From Tritrichomonas musculus (Eukaryota > Parabasalia > Tritrichomonadida > Tritrichomonadidae), in the NCBI GenBank assembly GCA_039105265.1, contig JAPFFF010000013.1, positions 2,356,001 to 2,420,000 of the forward strand: a stretch of 64,000 nucleotides of DNA, read 5' to 3'. The notes below the pieces were generated by a model. That model did not search any database and was not told the DNA's origin. It worked only from the letters and a program-made list of their open reading frames with translations. Positions 38,868 through 49,420 of the stretch are shown piece by piece (position 1 is the stretch's first letter; every line of letters begins with the position of its first letter). Both the position numbers and the translations under genes were made by a program.

Positions 38868-39711
38868 TTAAAATTTTGTATAAAATAATCTCTCTGAAAA
38901 ACTGAAAGTATAAATCTTTTTTATTTCGATCTATTAATAATTTATTTAAATTATTTTATTAAAATTAATTTTATTGACATATATGGATATATAAAACAAT
39001 ATTTATTTTAGGTAAAAAAAATTTAAATTCATATATTTCAAAAATTCCATTCAACCAATAAAATTATTTTATATGGCAAAAATTAAACCAAAACAGAGTC
39101 TCACAAAATATGATCGTTAAAAATAAAATCTTACACAATTTTATATGAGAAAAAAAAGAAATTTCTCAATAAAAAATTCATATTTCTCCATTTATTTTAA
39201 GAATATATTTTTGTTATTTTTTATTGTTAAATTTTAAAGTAAAATTTTATAAAGAAAACTTTTACAGCATTTTTTTTTAAAATAATTATAATGACTTTTG
39301 ATATAAACAAAAACTAAGATCAAATATGCATATAAATCTTATTTTTTACATCTATCCCATGATATTTATCAGAAAATAAAGAAATTAATTATCTCAAAAT
39401 TTCTTGTATCAGATAAAAACTGAAGGCTCCCTCATGCGAAAATGTGAGAGGTATGCTTTTATAAAGTGTATTATATTATTGAGAAGCTCATAAAACCCGA
39501 TATTTTGGTTAAAAAAAACAATTTATATATAAGGAAAATTAGTGTTAACTTTTTTTCATTATATTTTATATTCTAGAGTCATTTATCTAAATCGCAGAAA
39601 AATAGTTTTTTATTTTCATATGTATATTTTCATTTTATAAATATTTGAGACTTTATTTTAAGAAAAAAATCGCTAAGAAGTAATTATATGTATTGATATA
39701 TTCAAACATTT

Positions 39712-39970
39712 TTAATATTTTGATTTAATATTTCTTGAATTTATGATAAATGCTAATTTATCTATAATAAAACAATAATAAAAACAATCAAAAGCATACA
39801 TAAAAAAAGATAATTTAGTTTTATTTTTCACTTTTTGAGAAGGCTTTGCTAAAAAAAAAAGTTGCACATACTCTACAAAAACATGACATAAACGTGACAT
39901 TGAAAAAGTTATGAAATCATCACTGTCTTCTTTCAATTTTAGAAAGGACTGTCCACAATTGAGAGTGAAC
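39712..39970 (-). pseudogene. Protein-like frame without ATG in the duplicated block, copy 2
   Basis: The same frame as at 37672-37930, identical over the readable part, again without an ATG at its start. Confidence 0.25.
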
Positions 39971-40202
39971 AGTAAAACTATGTATTAATGACCAAATGAG
40001 AATTATAGTAAATTTTTTTTTGTTTTTTTAAAATTGATTAAAAAAATAAAAAAATCGAATAATAAATGTTTAATTTTATCTGAGACACTCAGAGATAAAT
40101 TCTTTTATAATCCATTAACTTTGAAAATATAACCTTACAGCCAGAATCCTGAGATTACAGTAGCTGTATGAGATATAAAGCTAATGGATTATTTAAAGAT
40201 TA

Positions 40203-41165
40203 TTAAAAATAGTTAGTAAATATCCAATTGAATTCCGTTAAATTTTGTTCCAATAAATTGGAAAAATCACCCTCAGTTTCATTAAGAGGAGACACATAGA
40301 AAGAATCAGGGCCATTATTTTCTACAGAAACATTTGTTAAGTCAAAATCAATTTCTGAATTTGAGTTTGAATTTGAATTGATCGGCGATTCATTCAAATT
40401 TGAATTGTCATCTTGACGAAGAGGTTTCAATTTAACAGTCTCCGCCAATTTCAAAAAATCTTCAATAAATTGATCGGATATTTCTTTGTTTGGCAGTGGG
40501 AGGAAATGTACTGTCTCGTTAAGGACCTGACGGATTTGATCATAATTAGACCCCGAACAAGAAACTGTAATAAGAATATCTCTTTCTTTTATGGTTGCTT
40601 TTTCAATAGCACTATCTTGAAAATATAAGGGTTTTCCAATTTTGCTTAAAAAACTGATAATGAATTTCAAATTATATTGATTATCCTTGCCATATTTACG
40701 TACTAATTTCATGAATCCTTGTCCATTGTCACATTCAACATTAAAATGATTTTTAAACTCCTGTAACGTATTTATAGTTGGTTCTTTCCAAGATGAATTG
40801 GATGGTGTTTTTCTTTGACGTGGAATCATAACTGCCCACTTCTCAACTTCATTGGGGAGCAATTTAGGGAAAGTTTCTAGAATTATTTTTTTATCGCAGC
40901 CAGAATTTGAATATTTATCATTAAATAATTCCTTTATTTCTCTAAAATTATGCTGCGTATTTTGCGCTATTATTTCTAAATTGACAACACATTTACCATC
41001 TTTACGGATTGCTAGGCCAAATTCACAGCAATCAACTTTTTTATTAATTTCAGCATCTTCTCTACACTTTTTTATAAGATATCCCAATGTAAAATGTTCT
41101 TCTTTAACAAAAAACTCTGGGAAAAAGGGATTTTTCTTTTTTTTACTCCGTTTTTGGGATCTCAT
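40203..41165 (-). CDS. Putative initiator-binding-domain (IBD)-like protein, 320 residues
   Basis: Residues 1-30 are basic (RSQKRSKKKKNPFF). Residues about 45-125 (CCEFGLAIRKDGKCVVNLEI ... ETFPKLL, EVEKWAVMIPRQRK) resemble the trichomonad initiator-binding domain of IBP39: a G-x-VN segment, a helix, then FP-L and W-x-x-x-x-R near the end. The similarity is weak and the call tentative. The C-terminal half is shared almost identically with the 230-residue paralog, ending in an Asn/Ser and acidic tail. IBD proteins bind the TCAYTW initiator to set the transcription start. An upstream TCATTT is present. Confidence 0.5.
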   Translation of the reverse strand: MRSQKRSKKKKNPFFPEFFVKEEHFTLGYLIKKCREDAEINKKVDCCEFGLAIRKDGKCVVNLEIIAQNTQHNFREIKELFNDKYSNSGCDKKIILETFPKLLPNEVEKWAVMIPRQRKTPSNSSWKEPTINTLQEFKNHFNVECDNGQGFMKLVRKYGKDNQYNLKFIISFLSKIGKPLYFQDSAIEKATIKERDILITVSCSGSNYDQIRQVLNETVHFLPLPNKEISDQFIEDFLKLAETVKLKPLRQDDNSNLNESPINSNSNSNSEIDFDLTNVSVENNGPDSFYVSPLNETEGDFSNLLEQNLTEFNWIFTNYF

Positions 41166-41171
41166 ATTTGA

Positions 41172-41177
41172 AAATGA
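41172..41177 (-). promoter_or_regulatory. Initiator-like TCATTT, copy 2 gene
   Basis: Same TCATTTTCAAAT-ATG arrangement as copy 1. Confidence 0.5.
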
Positions 41178-41400
41178 TTAAAAATGTATATATAAAATAA
41201 TCACATTGAAAAACTGAAAGCATAAATCTTTTTTATTTCGATCTATTAATAATTTATTTAAATTATTTTATTAAAATTAATTTTATTGACATATATGGAT
41301 ATATAAAACAATATTTATTTTAGGTAAAAATATTTAAATTCATATATTTCAAAAAGTCCATTCAACCAAAAAAATTATTTTATATGGCAAAAATTAAACC

Positions 41401-42285
41401 TTTTATAACCGCTTTATCAACACAAATATATAAATATAAATCATTCAATATCATTTGTAAAGTTTACAAATATAAATAACAACATGTATACGTTTATATT
41501 TATTAATTTTCAAGATTTTCAATAAGAAAGTATCCATATATCAATATGAAAGAAAATTATAATTCATACAATTATTTATTATGAATTATTTTTTTTAAAT
41601 GACATCATACAAATCATAGTTTGTATAAACTATTTGTTTTAAAAAGTAAAAAAAAAAAAAAAAAAAAAAGAAATTTCCAAAAAATGTCAAAACTATAGAA
41701 GATGAACTATCTTCAATTGCTCAAGTTCAAAATTTGATTCAAAAAAGATCAGAATTATGCTGAAATATAAATGGTGCAAAAATACCATGCACATTGGTTA
41801 TAGGCGCCTTCACTCCAACAAACATGTCTCCATATTCAAAAAAAAAAAAATATTTTGATGGAAATAAAAGTAGTGGAAATATTTTAATGTTTTTAAAAAC
41901 ATAAATTAACTCTTATTTCATAATTACTTCAATCAACAACTGCCCCATCATCACATCTATCAACAATATTAACAAAAGAATAAATAAAAATTATTTTTAA
42001 AACCATTCAAAAATACTTCATTCTTTTTTATTTATATAAATTTAATTAAAAAAATATTAATATTAATAATACTATAGATAAAGATAATTATTAAAATTTA
42101 TATATTTCAATTTGCTTATGAAATTTTGAATCATTAATCTAATAAATCATACAAAAAAAACATTTATTTTATTTTTATTTTATCTTTGAATTATACAAAT
42201 AAATTTTAATATAATTAATAAATATAAATTAAATAAATATTTTAAATATAATATAAAGCAGTTTTATAATAACATCATCAGTGGA
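41401..42285. other. A+T-rich spacer with poly-A tract
   Basis: A run of over 20 adenines lies near 41648-41670. The stretch 41695-41860 has slightly more mixed composition but no open frame. Nothing else seen. Confidence 0.45.
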
Positions 42286-42289
42286 TTCA

Positions 42290-42550
42290 ATGGACTCTCA
42301 CTCTGAAATTTTTTTTTTTTTTATTTTGAATTCAAAGTACACTAAATTTTTGGTTCCAGTTGTGAAGATTGACAAAAATTTATATCTTCAAGAAAAATTA
42401 ATTTTGGATGACTTTGTGGTTTATCCATATTTCATAATGATGACTTACAATTTTATTGTAATTCTTAATGCAAAAATTGATTATAATCGAATTAATGATT
42501 TTAATCTACTATTCATGTTCCAAATCGCCATTTTTTCTCTTTTCTATTAA
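42290..42550 (+). CDS. Doubtful small protein, 86 residues
   Basis: The frame is open from an ATG at 42290; the longer version starts at GTG. The protein is hydrophobic and Phe/Ile-rich (YTKFLVPVVKIDKNLYLQEK, DFVVYPYFIMM). The early Phe run comes from a T tract. It could be a gene fragment; nothing is recognised. Confidence 0.25.
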   Translation: MDSHSEIFFFFILNSKYTKFLVPVVKIDKNLYLQEKLILDDFVVYPYFIMMTYNFIVILNAKIDYNRINDFNLLFMFQIAIFSLFY

Positions 42551-43148
42551 ATATGAAGTATACATAACAATCATAACAATTTTTATCAACAATAATTAAT
42601 TGATATTTTTTATATAAATCATGATATTTGATACATTTGAAATTTAATTTTATTTCTAATATATATATAAAATATATTATTTACTTCATAAATATTTTCC
42701 AATTATATAATATTTGAAATATAAGATTAATTGATTATTTTTAATAATATGTATATACTAAAAATTTATATTAGGTATTAATAATAAATATATTTTATTA
42801 TATCCAAATTTTCAGTAATAAAATAAATGATGATAATTTTGTAACAAATGATTCTTTATATTCATTTTTCTTTTTAAATCTTTATATGTACATAATTCAT
42901 ATAAGAAATGATCTTAAATATTTATATATAGAAATTTAAAATATTAATTCAAATAATCAAAATACATTTTTAATGAATACCTGTTTTATTAGAATATCAT
43001 AAATAACATTCATACATAAATCTGAAATAAGATTTCCAAACAAAAGTTAAAATTTCACCATTTCAATAATATTTTTGATACCATCACAAAATCATTGATA
43101 AATTACTTAAAAATAGTTTAACAGCAAAATATTTGTTCAAAAATTGTA
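42551..43148. other. A+T-rich spacer
   Basis: No gene, RNA or repeat seen. Confidence 0.45.
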
Positions 43149-43418
43149 TTATCTAATTGTTGAATTAAGAACACTTTTCAATAAAAGCTTTTTTTTAGAA
43201 ATACAATCTTTTACTTCACATAAAAATGGTTTGAAATTTTCAATTTGATGGTAATTCAAATATAATAAAAAAGCATTCTCCTGGAAAATCTGTGTTTTGA
43301 ACCCATTTTTTATCATTGAAAAAATAATTGCCATTAGATCTAAATTTATGTTTTTGGCTTTTGAAAATAATTTATATTTTGAATTAATCGGAAATCCCCT
43401 ATAGAAATTTGAATGCAT
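43149..43418 (-). CDS. Small hypothetical protein, divergent neighbour of a Myb gene
   Basis: 89 residues with a proper ATG (MHSNFYRGFPINSKYKLF, QENAFLLYLNYHQIENF). It lies upstream of, and divergent from, the Myb gene at 44055. The same sequence, decayed, lies at about 54770-55060 upstream of the Myb gene at 55639, so it belongs to a duplicated block. It may be a small gene or part of a regulatory block. Confidence 0.35.
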   Translation of the reverse strand: MHSNFYRGFPINSKYKLFSKAKNINLDLMAIIFSMIKNGFKTQIFQENAFLLYLNYHQIENFKPFLCEVKDCISKKKLLLKSVLNSTIR

Positions 43419-44054
43419 TATTTAAATAATTATTTTGATTTGAATACTTTTTATTTTAATTTTGAATACTCAATTCTCACCGAATTTTTATGATACATTT
43501 CATTCAGTTTTGAAAATTTATCTATTTTTTTAACTTTATAATTAATGAAACAAATATTACTATAAAAAGGTTTTCTCATGTAAATCCACAAAAAAATTTT
43601 TTTTTCATATTTTTAATAATATCATGATATTGTTTTCTATTAGTTTTTATTTATTATTCCCATACCAAAGTTAACTATCTATGATGATTAAATTGAATTT
43701 ATTGTTAAGTGATAATTGAATTCCGATCATAAACAATGATATAAATGGATTAAACAATTAACACATTGAAATTTTATTACAATTTCAAAACGTTTTTCAA
43801 TTGAAATTTTGAATCATGATCGAAGCATTTGAGTAAATTATACAAAAAATAAACAAATACAATTGGTTATAAACATTACTTTTTCTAAATGCTATGGAAT
43901 GATGAATAGAATAGGAAATAATTATTATCAAATCCGAAACGTTTTTCAATTGAAATTAAATTAAAGAATATAATTGTTTTTATTTCAGTTATTAATAGTA
44001 ATACAAGTTGATGGTAATGATCAATTTGAAGAACAAACCAGGGACACACTGTTA
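43419..44054. other. Spacer upstream of the second Myb gene
   Basis: A+T-rich. The word cgtttttcaattgaaattt recurs here (43790, 43940) and in the matching spacer at 55550, so it may be a shared regulatory element. The frame reaching back to 43974 lacks an ATG and is treated as leader. Confidence 0.4.
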
Positions 44055-44780
44055 ATGCAGCCTAATTTGATACCGATGCATATAAATAAATATCCAATGA
44101 TTGATCATCCTAAGAAAACTAATCCATCTGATAATGCATTGAATAATCCCTTCCTTTTGTGTAGCAAATTGATTTCAAAAAAATTACGCAAAAATCCATT
44201 TTCAGTGGAAGAAGATAAATTGATTTTGAAATTAGTGAAAACAATCGGTGAAAATAAATGGGTTGACATTTCAAAATGCATGAGGAAAAAGCACTATAAT
44301 AGAAATTCAAGACAATGCAGAGATCGTTATTTTCATTATTTAAATCCTAATATAAATAGACTAATGTGGTCAAGTGAAGAAGATGAACTTTTATTGGAAA
44401 AAGTTGAAAATGAAGGGAAAAGATGGAAGAGGTTTGAAAGTTTTTTCCCTGGAAGAACAGAAGTCTCACTGCGAAATAGATACAATTTGTTGATCAGGAA
44501 AAAGGATAAAAATGAGAAAAAGAAGGAAAAAAAGACAGAGAAAAAAGATATCATCATGTCTGATTCTTTCACTTTTTTGGATTCCTATTATGCTGGAATT
44601 AGAGGAAGATACTTGAGAAAAAGATTCACAAATACCACAAAATCTAATGAAAATCCGTCATATCAAAATGATGATATTTTTAATTATTTTGATGATGAAC
44701 AATTAAATGATGACAATGATTTGTCAGTTCTTTCATTACTTGATGATGCAAATGATTTTGATAATGCTTGCTTTATCTAA
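44055..44780 (+). CDS. R2R3 Myb-like DNA-binding protein, paralog of 55639
   Basis: 241 residues from the first in-frame ATG (MQPNLIPMHINKYP). The frame is open back to 43974, but only from a TTG. The paralog at 55639 starts at an ATG whose counterpart here is ATA, so this copy has lost the original start. The two Myb repeats span about 45-145 (KNPFSVEEDKLILKL ... SRQCRDRYFHYLNP; LMWSSEEDELLLEK ... LRNRYNLLIRKK). A Lys-rich linker and the conserved block SDSFTFLDSYYAGIRGRYLR follow, then an acidic FDDEQ/LSLLDDAND tail. A nuclear transcription factor is inferred. Confidence 0.85.
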   Translation: MQPNLIPMHINKYPMIDHPKKTNPSDNALNNPFLLCSKLISKKLRKNPFSVEEDKLILKLVKTIGENKWVDISKCMRKKHYNRNSRQCRDRYFHYLNPNINRLMWSSEEDELLLEKVENEGKRWKRFESFFPGRTEVSLRNRYNLLIRKKDKNEKKKEKKTEKKDIIMSDSFTFLDSYYAGIRGRYLRKRFTNTTKSNENPSYQNDDIFNYFDDEQLNDDNDLSVLSLLDDANDFDNACFI

Positions 44781-45363
44781 AAAATGATTTCAATCTAATA
44801 ACTAAAATAAAAATCTAAAATAATTTGCGTTTTTTATATTTTATTCTTTAACATTATTATAACTTGCCATTTATCTGCTATTTAGAACCATAATGCATTT
44901 TAATTCAAAAACAAGCATATATCAACATGATTTTCTATAACATAATTTTAAATTCAGAATTTATAAAATTGGATTTACATTTCTTTTTGAGAAATAATAT
45001 ACCATTTAGATAAAACTAATATTCTCATTTTTATTAGTTAAAATTAATTATTTTTCCTGATATTTAATATTTGATATCTATTATGGAGGGGGAAGGGGAA
45101 AAGAGAGAGAGAAAGAAAAAATGATCGTCAAAGTCAATAATGCGTAAATAGACTTGTTATATCTCGGTAATCGATATCAATTAACAGTACGTTTTTTGAT
45201 ATTGATAACAAAATTTTTAATTTGAAAATCGATTTGTATATCAAATGTCGAGAAAAATTTTGATGTCAAGAAAAAAATTTTTGAGAAATAAAAAATACAA
45301 ATATTTTTGCTTATAATAGATTTTAAATAATAAAAAATGAGAATATATGATTTATCTAAATGA
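44781..45363. other. Spacer
   Basis: Holds a purine-rich tract (ggaggggg ... gagagagagaaag) near 45084-45120. No gene seen. Confidence 0.45.
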
Positions 45364-45365
45364 TA

Positions 45366-47761
45366 CAGGTCGCGACATTCAAGTTGCAATTTTTTCCCGA
45401 CCAAGTTGCAATTCCTCTCAATTTTGTGAATTTTTTTGAAAGGGTGTTAAATTTGTTCATTTAACATTTTGTATTATCAAAAAGTTTTTATGTACGTTTT
45501 TATCCTTTTCACGCCAACCAAGTTGCATGCGACCGTTTATTATTTTTTAAAAAATTGAATGCTTTTGCCGACCAAGTTGCAATTTTTTTCATTCAATTTT
45601 TTTAAAATTTTATATAAATAAATATTAATTTAGAATCTTAAATACATAAAAATATTTTTTAAAAAATAAAGCTTTTTATTCAAGATTTGTTGAGATATTC
45701 TTATTTGAAATTTTAGCAATCTGGCCGACCAAGTTGCAAAAGCTCGCCAACCATTTTGCAATAATGGTTACATTTATGTAAAAAAAATATAACCATATCC
45801 ATTGAATTCGCGACCAAGTTGCAATTCAGAAATAATACAAATTCGTATAAAAATTATTATAATTATGTAATAAATATAATTTTGTTTTCAAAAAACTTAT
45901 AGATAATAAATCATGTAATTAAATTGTTTTTATTTTGAAGAATAATTGATTTAAAAAGAATCTCAAAATTTTTATTTAGCATAGAAGTATGAAGTATTTG
46001 ATTAAAATAGATATTCTACCGATATAAATATATTGATATTAATCGTTTTTTAAAAAGAAGTTAATAATTTTAACATGATATTTTTTTGAATATTTAATAA
46101 TCTTGGCATAATTTTGCTACTATTTGTTTCAATAAATAGATTTAAGTACTTATTTTTGGTAACATTTGAGTTTATCAGTTATTTAAAACAATACTAAATA
46201 AATAATTACAATAATTTAAAGAATTTGAGGCTTTATAAAGATAATTATGCATATTTAATGTAATTAAATGCATTTTATTGAATTTTCAAAGTACATTTAT
46301 AAGCCAAATATTATAATATTAAAAAATGAGAAAAAAATATCTATTTTCATTTTTAAACAATGAAAATTATAGTGTATATTGGTCAAAATATTTGCATTAT
46401 AATGAATTTTAGTGATATATGGGATTGAGTTTTCCTAATATAAGATATTTGATAAAATTCCAGAAAAGCACTCATGCATGTGAAGAAAATGTTATATGAA
46501 TGTCATATATGTATTCTTTCTCGTTTTTCCTCTTTAAAAAAATGTATTTCATTGTTATATTTAATTGGCGTATTTTTTGGCGTATTCATACGCCAAAAAA
46601 AAAATTCTGAAGAATTGAGAGAAAAGTTCTCAAATTTTGAATTGGGTGTATTTTTTGGCGTAAAAATACGCCAAAAGCATTTTTCCCTTACCATTTCGAA
46701 ATATCAAAATTTATATGGCTAATACCTCTTGGCAACAGAATTTCCCATCTGTATAATGTTTATGGCTGATAATACGTAAAATTGAAAATCTGTGTTTTTA
46801 ATATAAAAGATTTTTTGATGTTTTTTAATATGGTGAAATTTAATAAAAATTGACCTTAAAAATTTTAAAATAAAAAAATGATGTTTTTTTCGTTGAAAAA
46901 AGCATAAAAATATAATTATTTAAGAAAATTAGTATTTGTTATTTATTTTACAGTAAAGAAAACATACTTATTATACAAAATCTCTTAATTTTGATATAAA
47001 TTAATAACGTTCTTTTTTGGCGTATTAGGCTCTGGCGTGTATTTGATGAAATTTGCCTTGGCGTAAATGTCTATGATTTTTATCATCAATATTATAAATT
47101 CCTTTAAATGCTTGAAAATCAACAGATAATTGGCTTTGGTGTACTTGATTTTGCAAAGCTCTTAATAAAGCTTTAGGCGTCGACATATTAATTTTTCCCT
47201 CTATTTTGGATAATATTTATTATACCAAAAAATTGAAATAAAATTCTTAACTTTTTGAATTCATCACCGACCAAAATGCAATTTTTCTCTCAATTTCAAA
47301 AAAACGGTCTCGCCGACCAAGATGCAATTTTTTATCCCGCCGACCAAGTTGCAATTTTTTTTTGTTGAATTGGTAGGAAAGTACATCTTCATTTATTTTT
47401 TTTAAAAAAATAAAAACAATGAATAACGAGTTGGAATATAAAAAAAGGTTTTTTCATCATTTTTATCTAAATTTGATAAATTGTATACTGATATTCTGTG
47501 AATTTAGTTGAAATAAAAGCCACAACTATTTTTTCCTGATTTTTAAAAATTAAATCTAATAATCATAATAATTATAAAATATTTAAAAAAAATATTAATA
47601 ATCTCATAAGATATTTGAACGGGAAATTGATTGCAATTAGGTCGGCGAAAAGGTGTCAAAAGTTACGTTAAAAAAATTGAATGTTTCAGAAAAAGTGAAA
47701 CAAATTGAGAGGGACTTGCAACTTGGTCGGGAAAAAATTGCAACTTGAATGTCGCGACCTG
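45366..47761. mobile_element. 2.4-kb TIR element with CGACCAAGTTGCAAT subterminal repeats, no transposase
   Basis: The left end CAGGTCGCGACATTCAAGTT is matched by its reverse complement at the right end. The TIRs are about 60 bp with few mismatches, flanked by TA on both sides (45364-45365, 47762-47763). Inside each end the word CGACCAAGTTGCAAT recurs: about 45398, 45512, 45567, 45724, 45809 on the left; 47267, 47313 and 47341 on the right, plus the inverted copy in the right TIR. This looks like transposase-binding subterminal repeats. There is no open frame of note, so it is a non-autonomous DNA transposon of unknown family. Confidence 0.8.
46565..47180. repeat. GGCGTA word cluster nested in the 2.4-kb element
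   Basis: GGCGTA or TACGCC occurs repeatedly at 46565-46680 (ggcgtattttttggcgta, atacgccaaaa, ggcgtaaaaatacgcc) and again at 47018-47180 (ggcgtattagg, ctggcgtgt, ttggcgtaaatg, aggcgtcg). It may be a second inverted-repeat element inserted in the first. Confidence 0.5.
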
Positions 47762-47763
47762 TA

Positions 47764-48185
47764 TATTATTTTACAAAGAGAAAAATAAAATCTAATAATG
47801 TTTATTAAGTGAAAAATGTCTGATAATAATAAAAGTTATTAAATGTACAATATTTTTCATATAACATTTCTGATTTTATTAACGATTTCCTGATAAATTC
47901 GATATCAGGTTTACAAACTGATAATGGATTATCGAGCTTAAAAAAGTGTTAATTCTGATATTGATTCTCAAAATAGCATGCCTCTCGGTAAAGTCTACGA
48001 AATATAAAATAAATCAAGTGACTTTATTTATTATTTATAAATCTCTTCTATATTTAGCAACAAATATATATATATATATAACTCAAGTTACTTTCTTTAG
48101 TGTTGGCTTTGTTTTGTTGAAATTTTTGCTATTTTTCAAATTATAGCCTTCTTTTTGAGAAATATATTTTCATATTTTTCAAAAA
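47764..48185. other. Spacer with a short (TA)n microsatellite
   Basis: A TA run lies at about 48064-48080. No gene seen; the frame at 47946-48146 is compositionally unconvincing. Confidence 0.4.
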
Positions 48186-48812
48186 TTCACTATCGTAACT
48201 TGTTCTTTGTACAGCATACTGTGGCCTGCATACAATTCCAGAAGGATTGATTCAGGCCAAGCATGTTGCGTGCTTTTCTGCTCTTGTAATGGAGTATGGA
48301 GCTGTTTTATACTGATAGCTTGCAGGAACAATCACTATTTGTTGCCTTGAATCTTCATATTCAGACGTTCCCATCTCATCTAAATCAAAAATAAAGTCGA
48401 TAGGAACGTCCTGAATTTCTTTTTGTAAAGTATTCAAATTATTTTCAATATCTTGAATAGATACTTTAATTCTTTTATCTTCTAAAACAATTCCTACACA
48501 GCTTTTGAACATATCTGAGAATTTTATACTTATCATATGGCGTATAGTATCAACATAAGTGTATTTGTTAAAGGTTGTATATATAAATTTTGTAATTTGG
48601 TTTATAGTTGGGTAAATTGATAATGAATGCATTCTCTTTATTTCTTTTTCTAATATGTTGAATTCTTCTTGAGTTAAACAAGGCGGCCTTCCATCACGAC
48701 CAACTCCTCTTTTAAATTTCATATGTAGCTTTCTTGCTTTTTGCCTACAAATGCCAAACACGTCTCCTATTTGCCGATACTTTACTTGTATTAGTAGTAT
48801 ACGGTAGGCCAT
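48186..48812 (-). pseudogene. Broken DDE transposase (5' part)
   Basis: From the ATG at 48812 the frame gives an N-terminal helix-turn-helix-like part (YRQIGDVFGICRQKARKLHM, GRPPCLTQEEFNILEKEI) and the start of a DDE core (IDFIFDLDEMG, with the likely first catalytic Asp, then APYSITRAEKHATCLA). An in-frame TGA follows, and the same frame goes on reading like the next transposase segment (INPSGIVCRPQYAVQRTSYD) before similarity is lost. The 3' part with the remaining catalytic residues is absent. It is the remains of a pogo/Tc1-like or related transposon. Confidence 0.65.
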
Positions 48813-49081
48813 GCCTTGCACAGCCTACCCTCTTCGCTGCGCTCGAGACTACTCCAAGGGCTCGCGCCCTGAACCCATTCAGAAAGTTCTATCGTCCGTG
48901 TATTCAAAAAGTTCTCTAATCAAAAAGTAGTATTTATATATGGCGTGATTTTTTAATGTCGCTGCGCTCCATAAAAAATCCCATCCATTTTGCTAACGCA
49001 AATGGCAGCTAACACAAATGACAGTCATTAAAGACTACAAAAAAATGTTTACCACGATTGAAATGTACCGATAAGTTTTTT
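48813..49081. other. G+C-richer spacer next to the broken transposase
   Basis: Contains unusually G+C-rich words for this window (cttcgctgcgctcgagac, gggctcgcgccctgaac, tgtcgctgcgctcc). gctgcgctc occurs twice. It may be the transposon end; no clear terminal repeat found. Confidence 0.4.
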
Positions 49082-49420
49082 TTACTCATTCCATTTCGAT
49101 TGTTTAATGTAAATCTGTCTAGATATTGGATTTTGATTTAAATTCATTCTTACATTAAAGTCATATGTTGTATATTGAACAACTTTCACTTTCTTTGACC
49201 CATATATTTCATCAAGTAAGGCAATTTTTGATCCATGAAGAAGTCTTACAAAATGTTTCTCACCACTGGTCTCAAAAAATATTAATAACACTTCATACGC
49301 ATCAGATTCAGATTCAAAACCAACTGATAAAATATTTTTGTTTGATTCATAATTCATACTTGTTAATTCATCAACTAAGGTTGATACATTGGGATTAAAA
49401 TTCGAAAATGGGAATAATTT
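49082..49420 (-). pseudogene. Fragment of an unrecognised gene
   Basis: The frame (91 residues from the ATG at 49357) stays open and protein-like upstream (FNPNVSTLVDELTS) to about 49420 without another ATG, then enters Lys codons next to a poly-A run. It contains FESESDAYEVLLIFFETSGE and KVVQYTTYDFNVRMNLN. It is probably the 3' end of a truncated gene. No family recognised. Confidence 0.35.

Larger units (their letters stand above)
37076..39080. repeat. Tandem segmental duplication, copy 1
   Basis: The stretch from ttaaaaataaaatcttac (37076) is repeated from 39117. The first 1.1 kb is nearly identical in the two copies, followed by a paralogous gene and a closely similar 5' flank. The copies adjoin head to tail with a short junction. 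Confidence 0.9.
39117..41400. repeat. Tandem segmental duplication, copy 2
   Basis: Second copy of the 37076 unit. It is longer because its gene carries about 270 extra base pairs. Offset between copies is about 2040 bp in the downstream non-coding part, 2055 in the shared part of the coding sequence, and about 2310 in the 5' flank. Confidence 0.9.
43149..44780. repeat. Duplicated block with Myb gene, copy 1
   Basis: The small minus-strand frame, the intergenic region (including aaacgtttttcaattgaaat) and the Myb gene correspond in order and orientation to 54770-56418. The two copies are about 11.6 kb apart and clearly diverged. Confidence 0.75.

Noticed and set aside
43974-44054. Upstream extension of the second Myb gene
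   Set aside because: The extended frame begins at TTG. The paralog's ATG is ATA here, so the first true ATG is at 44055.
46474-46722. 82-residue frame in the 2.4-kb element as a transposase fragment
   Set aside because: The frame reads through GGCGTA repeats and has no transposase motif; the opposite strand is equally open.
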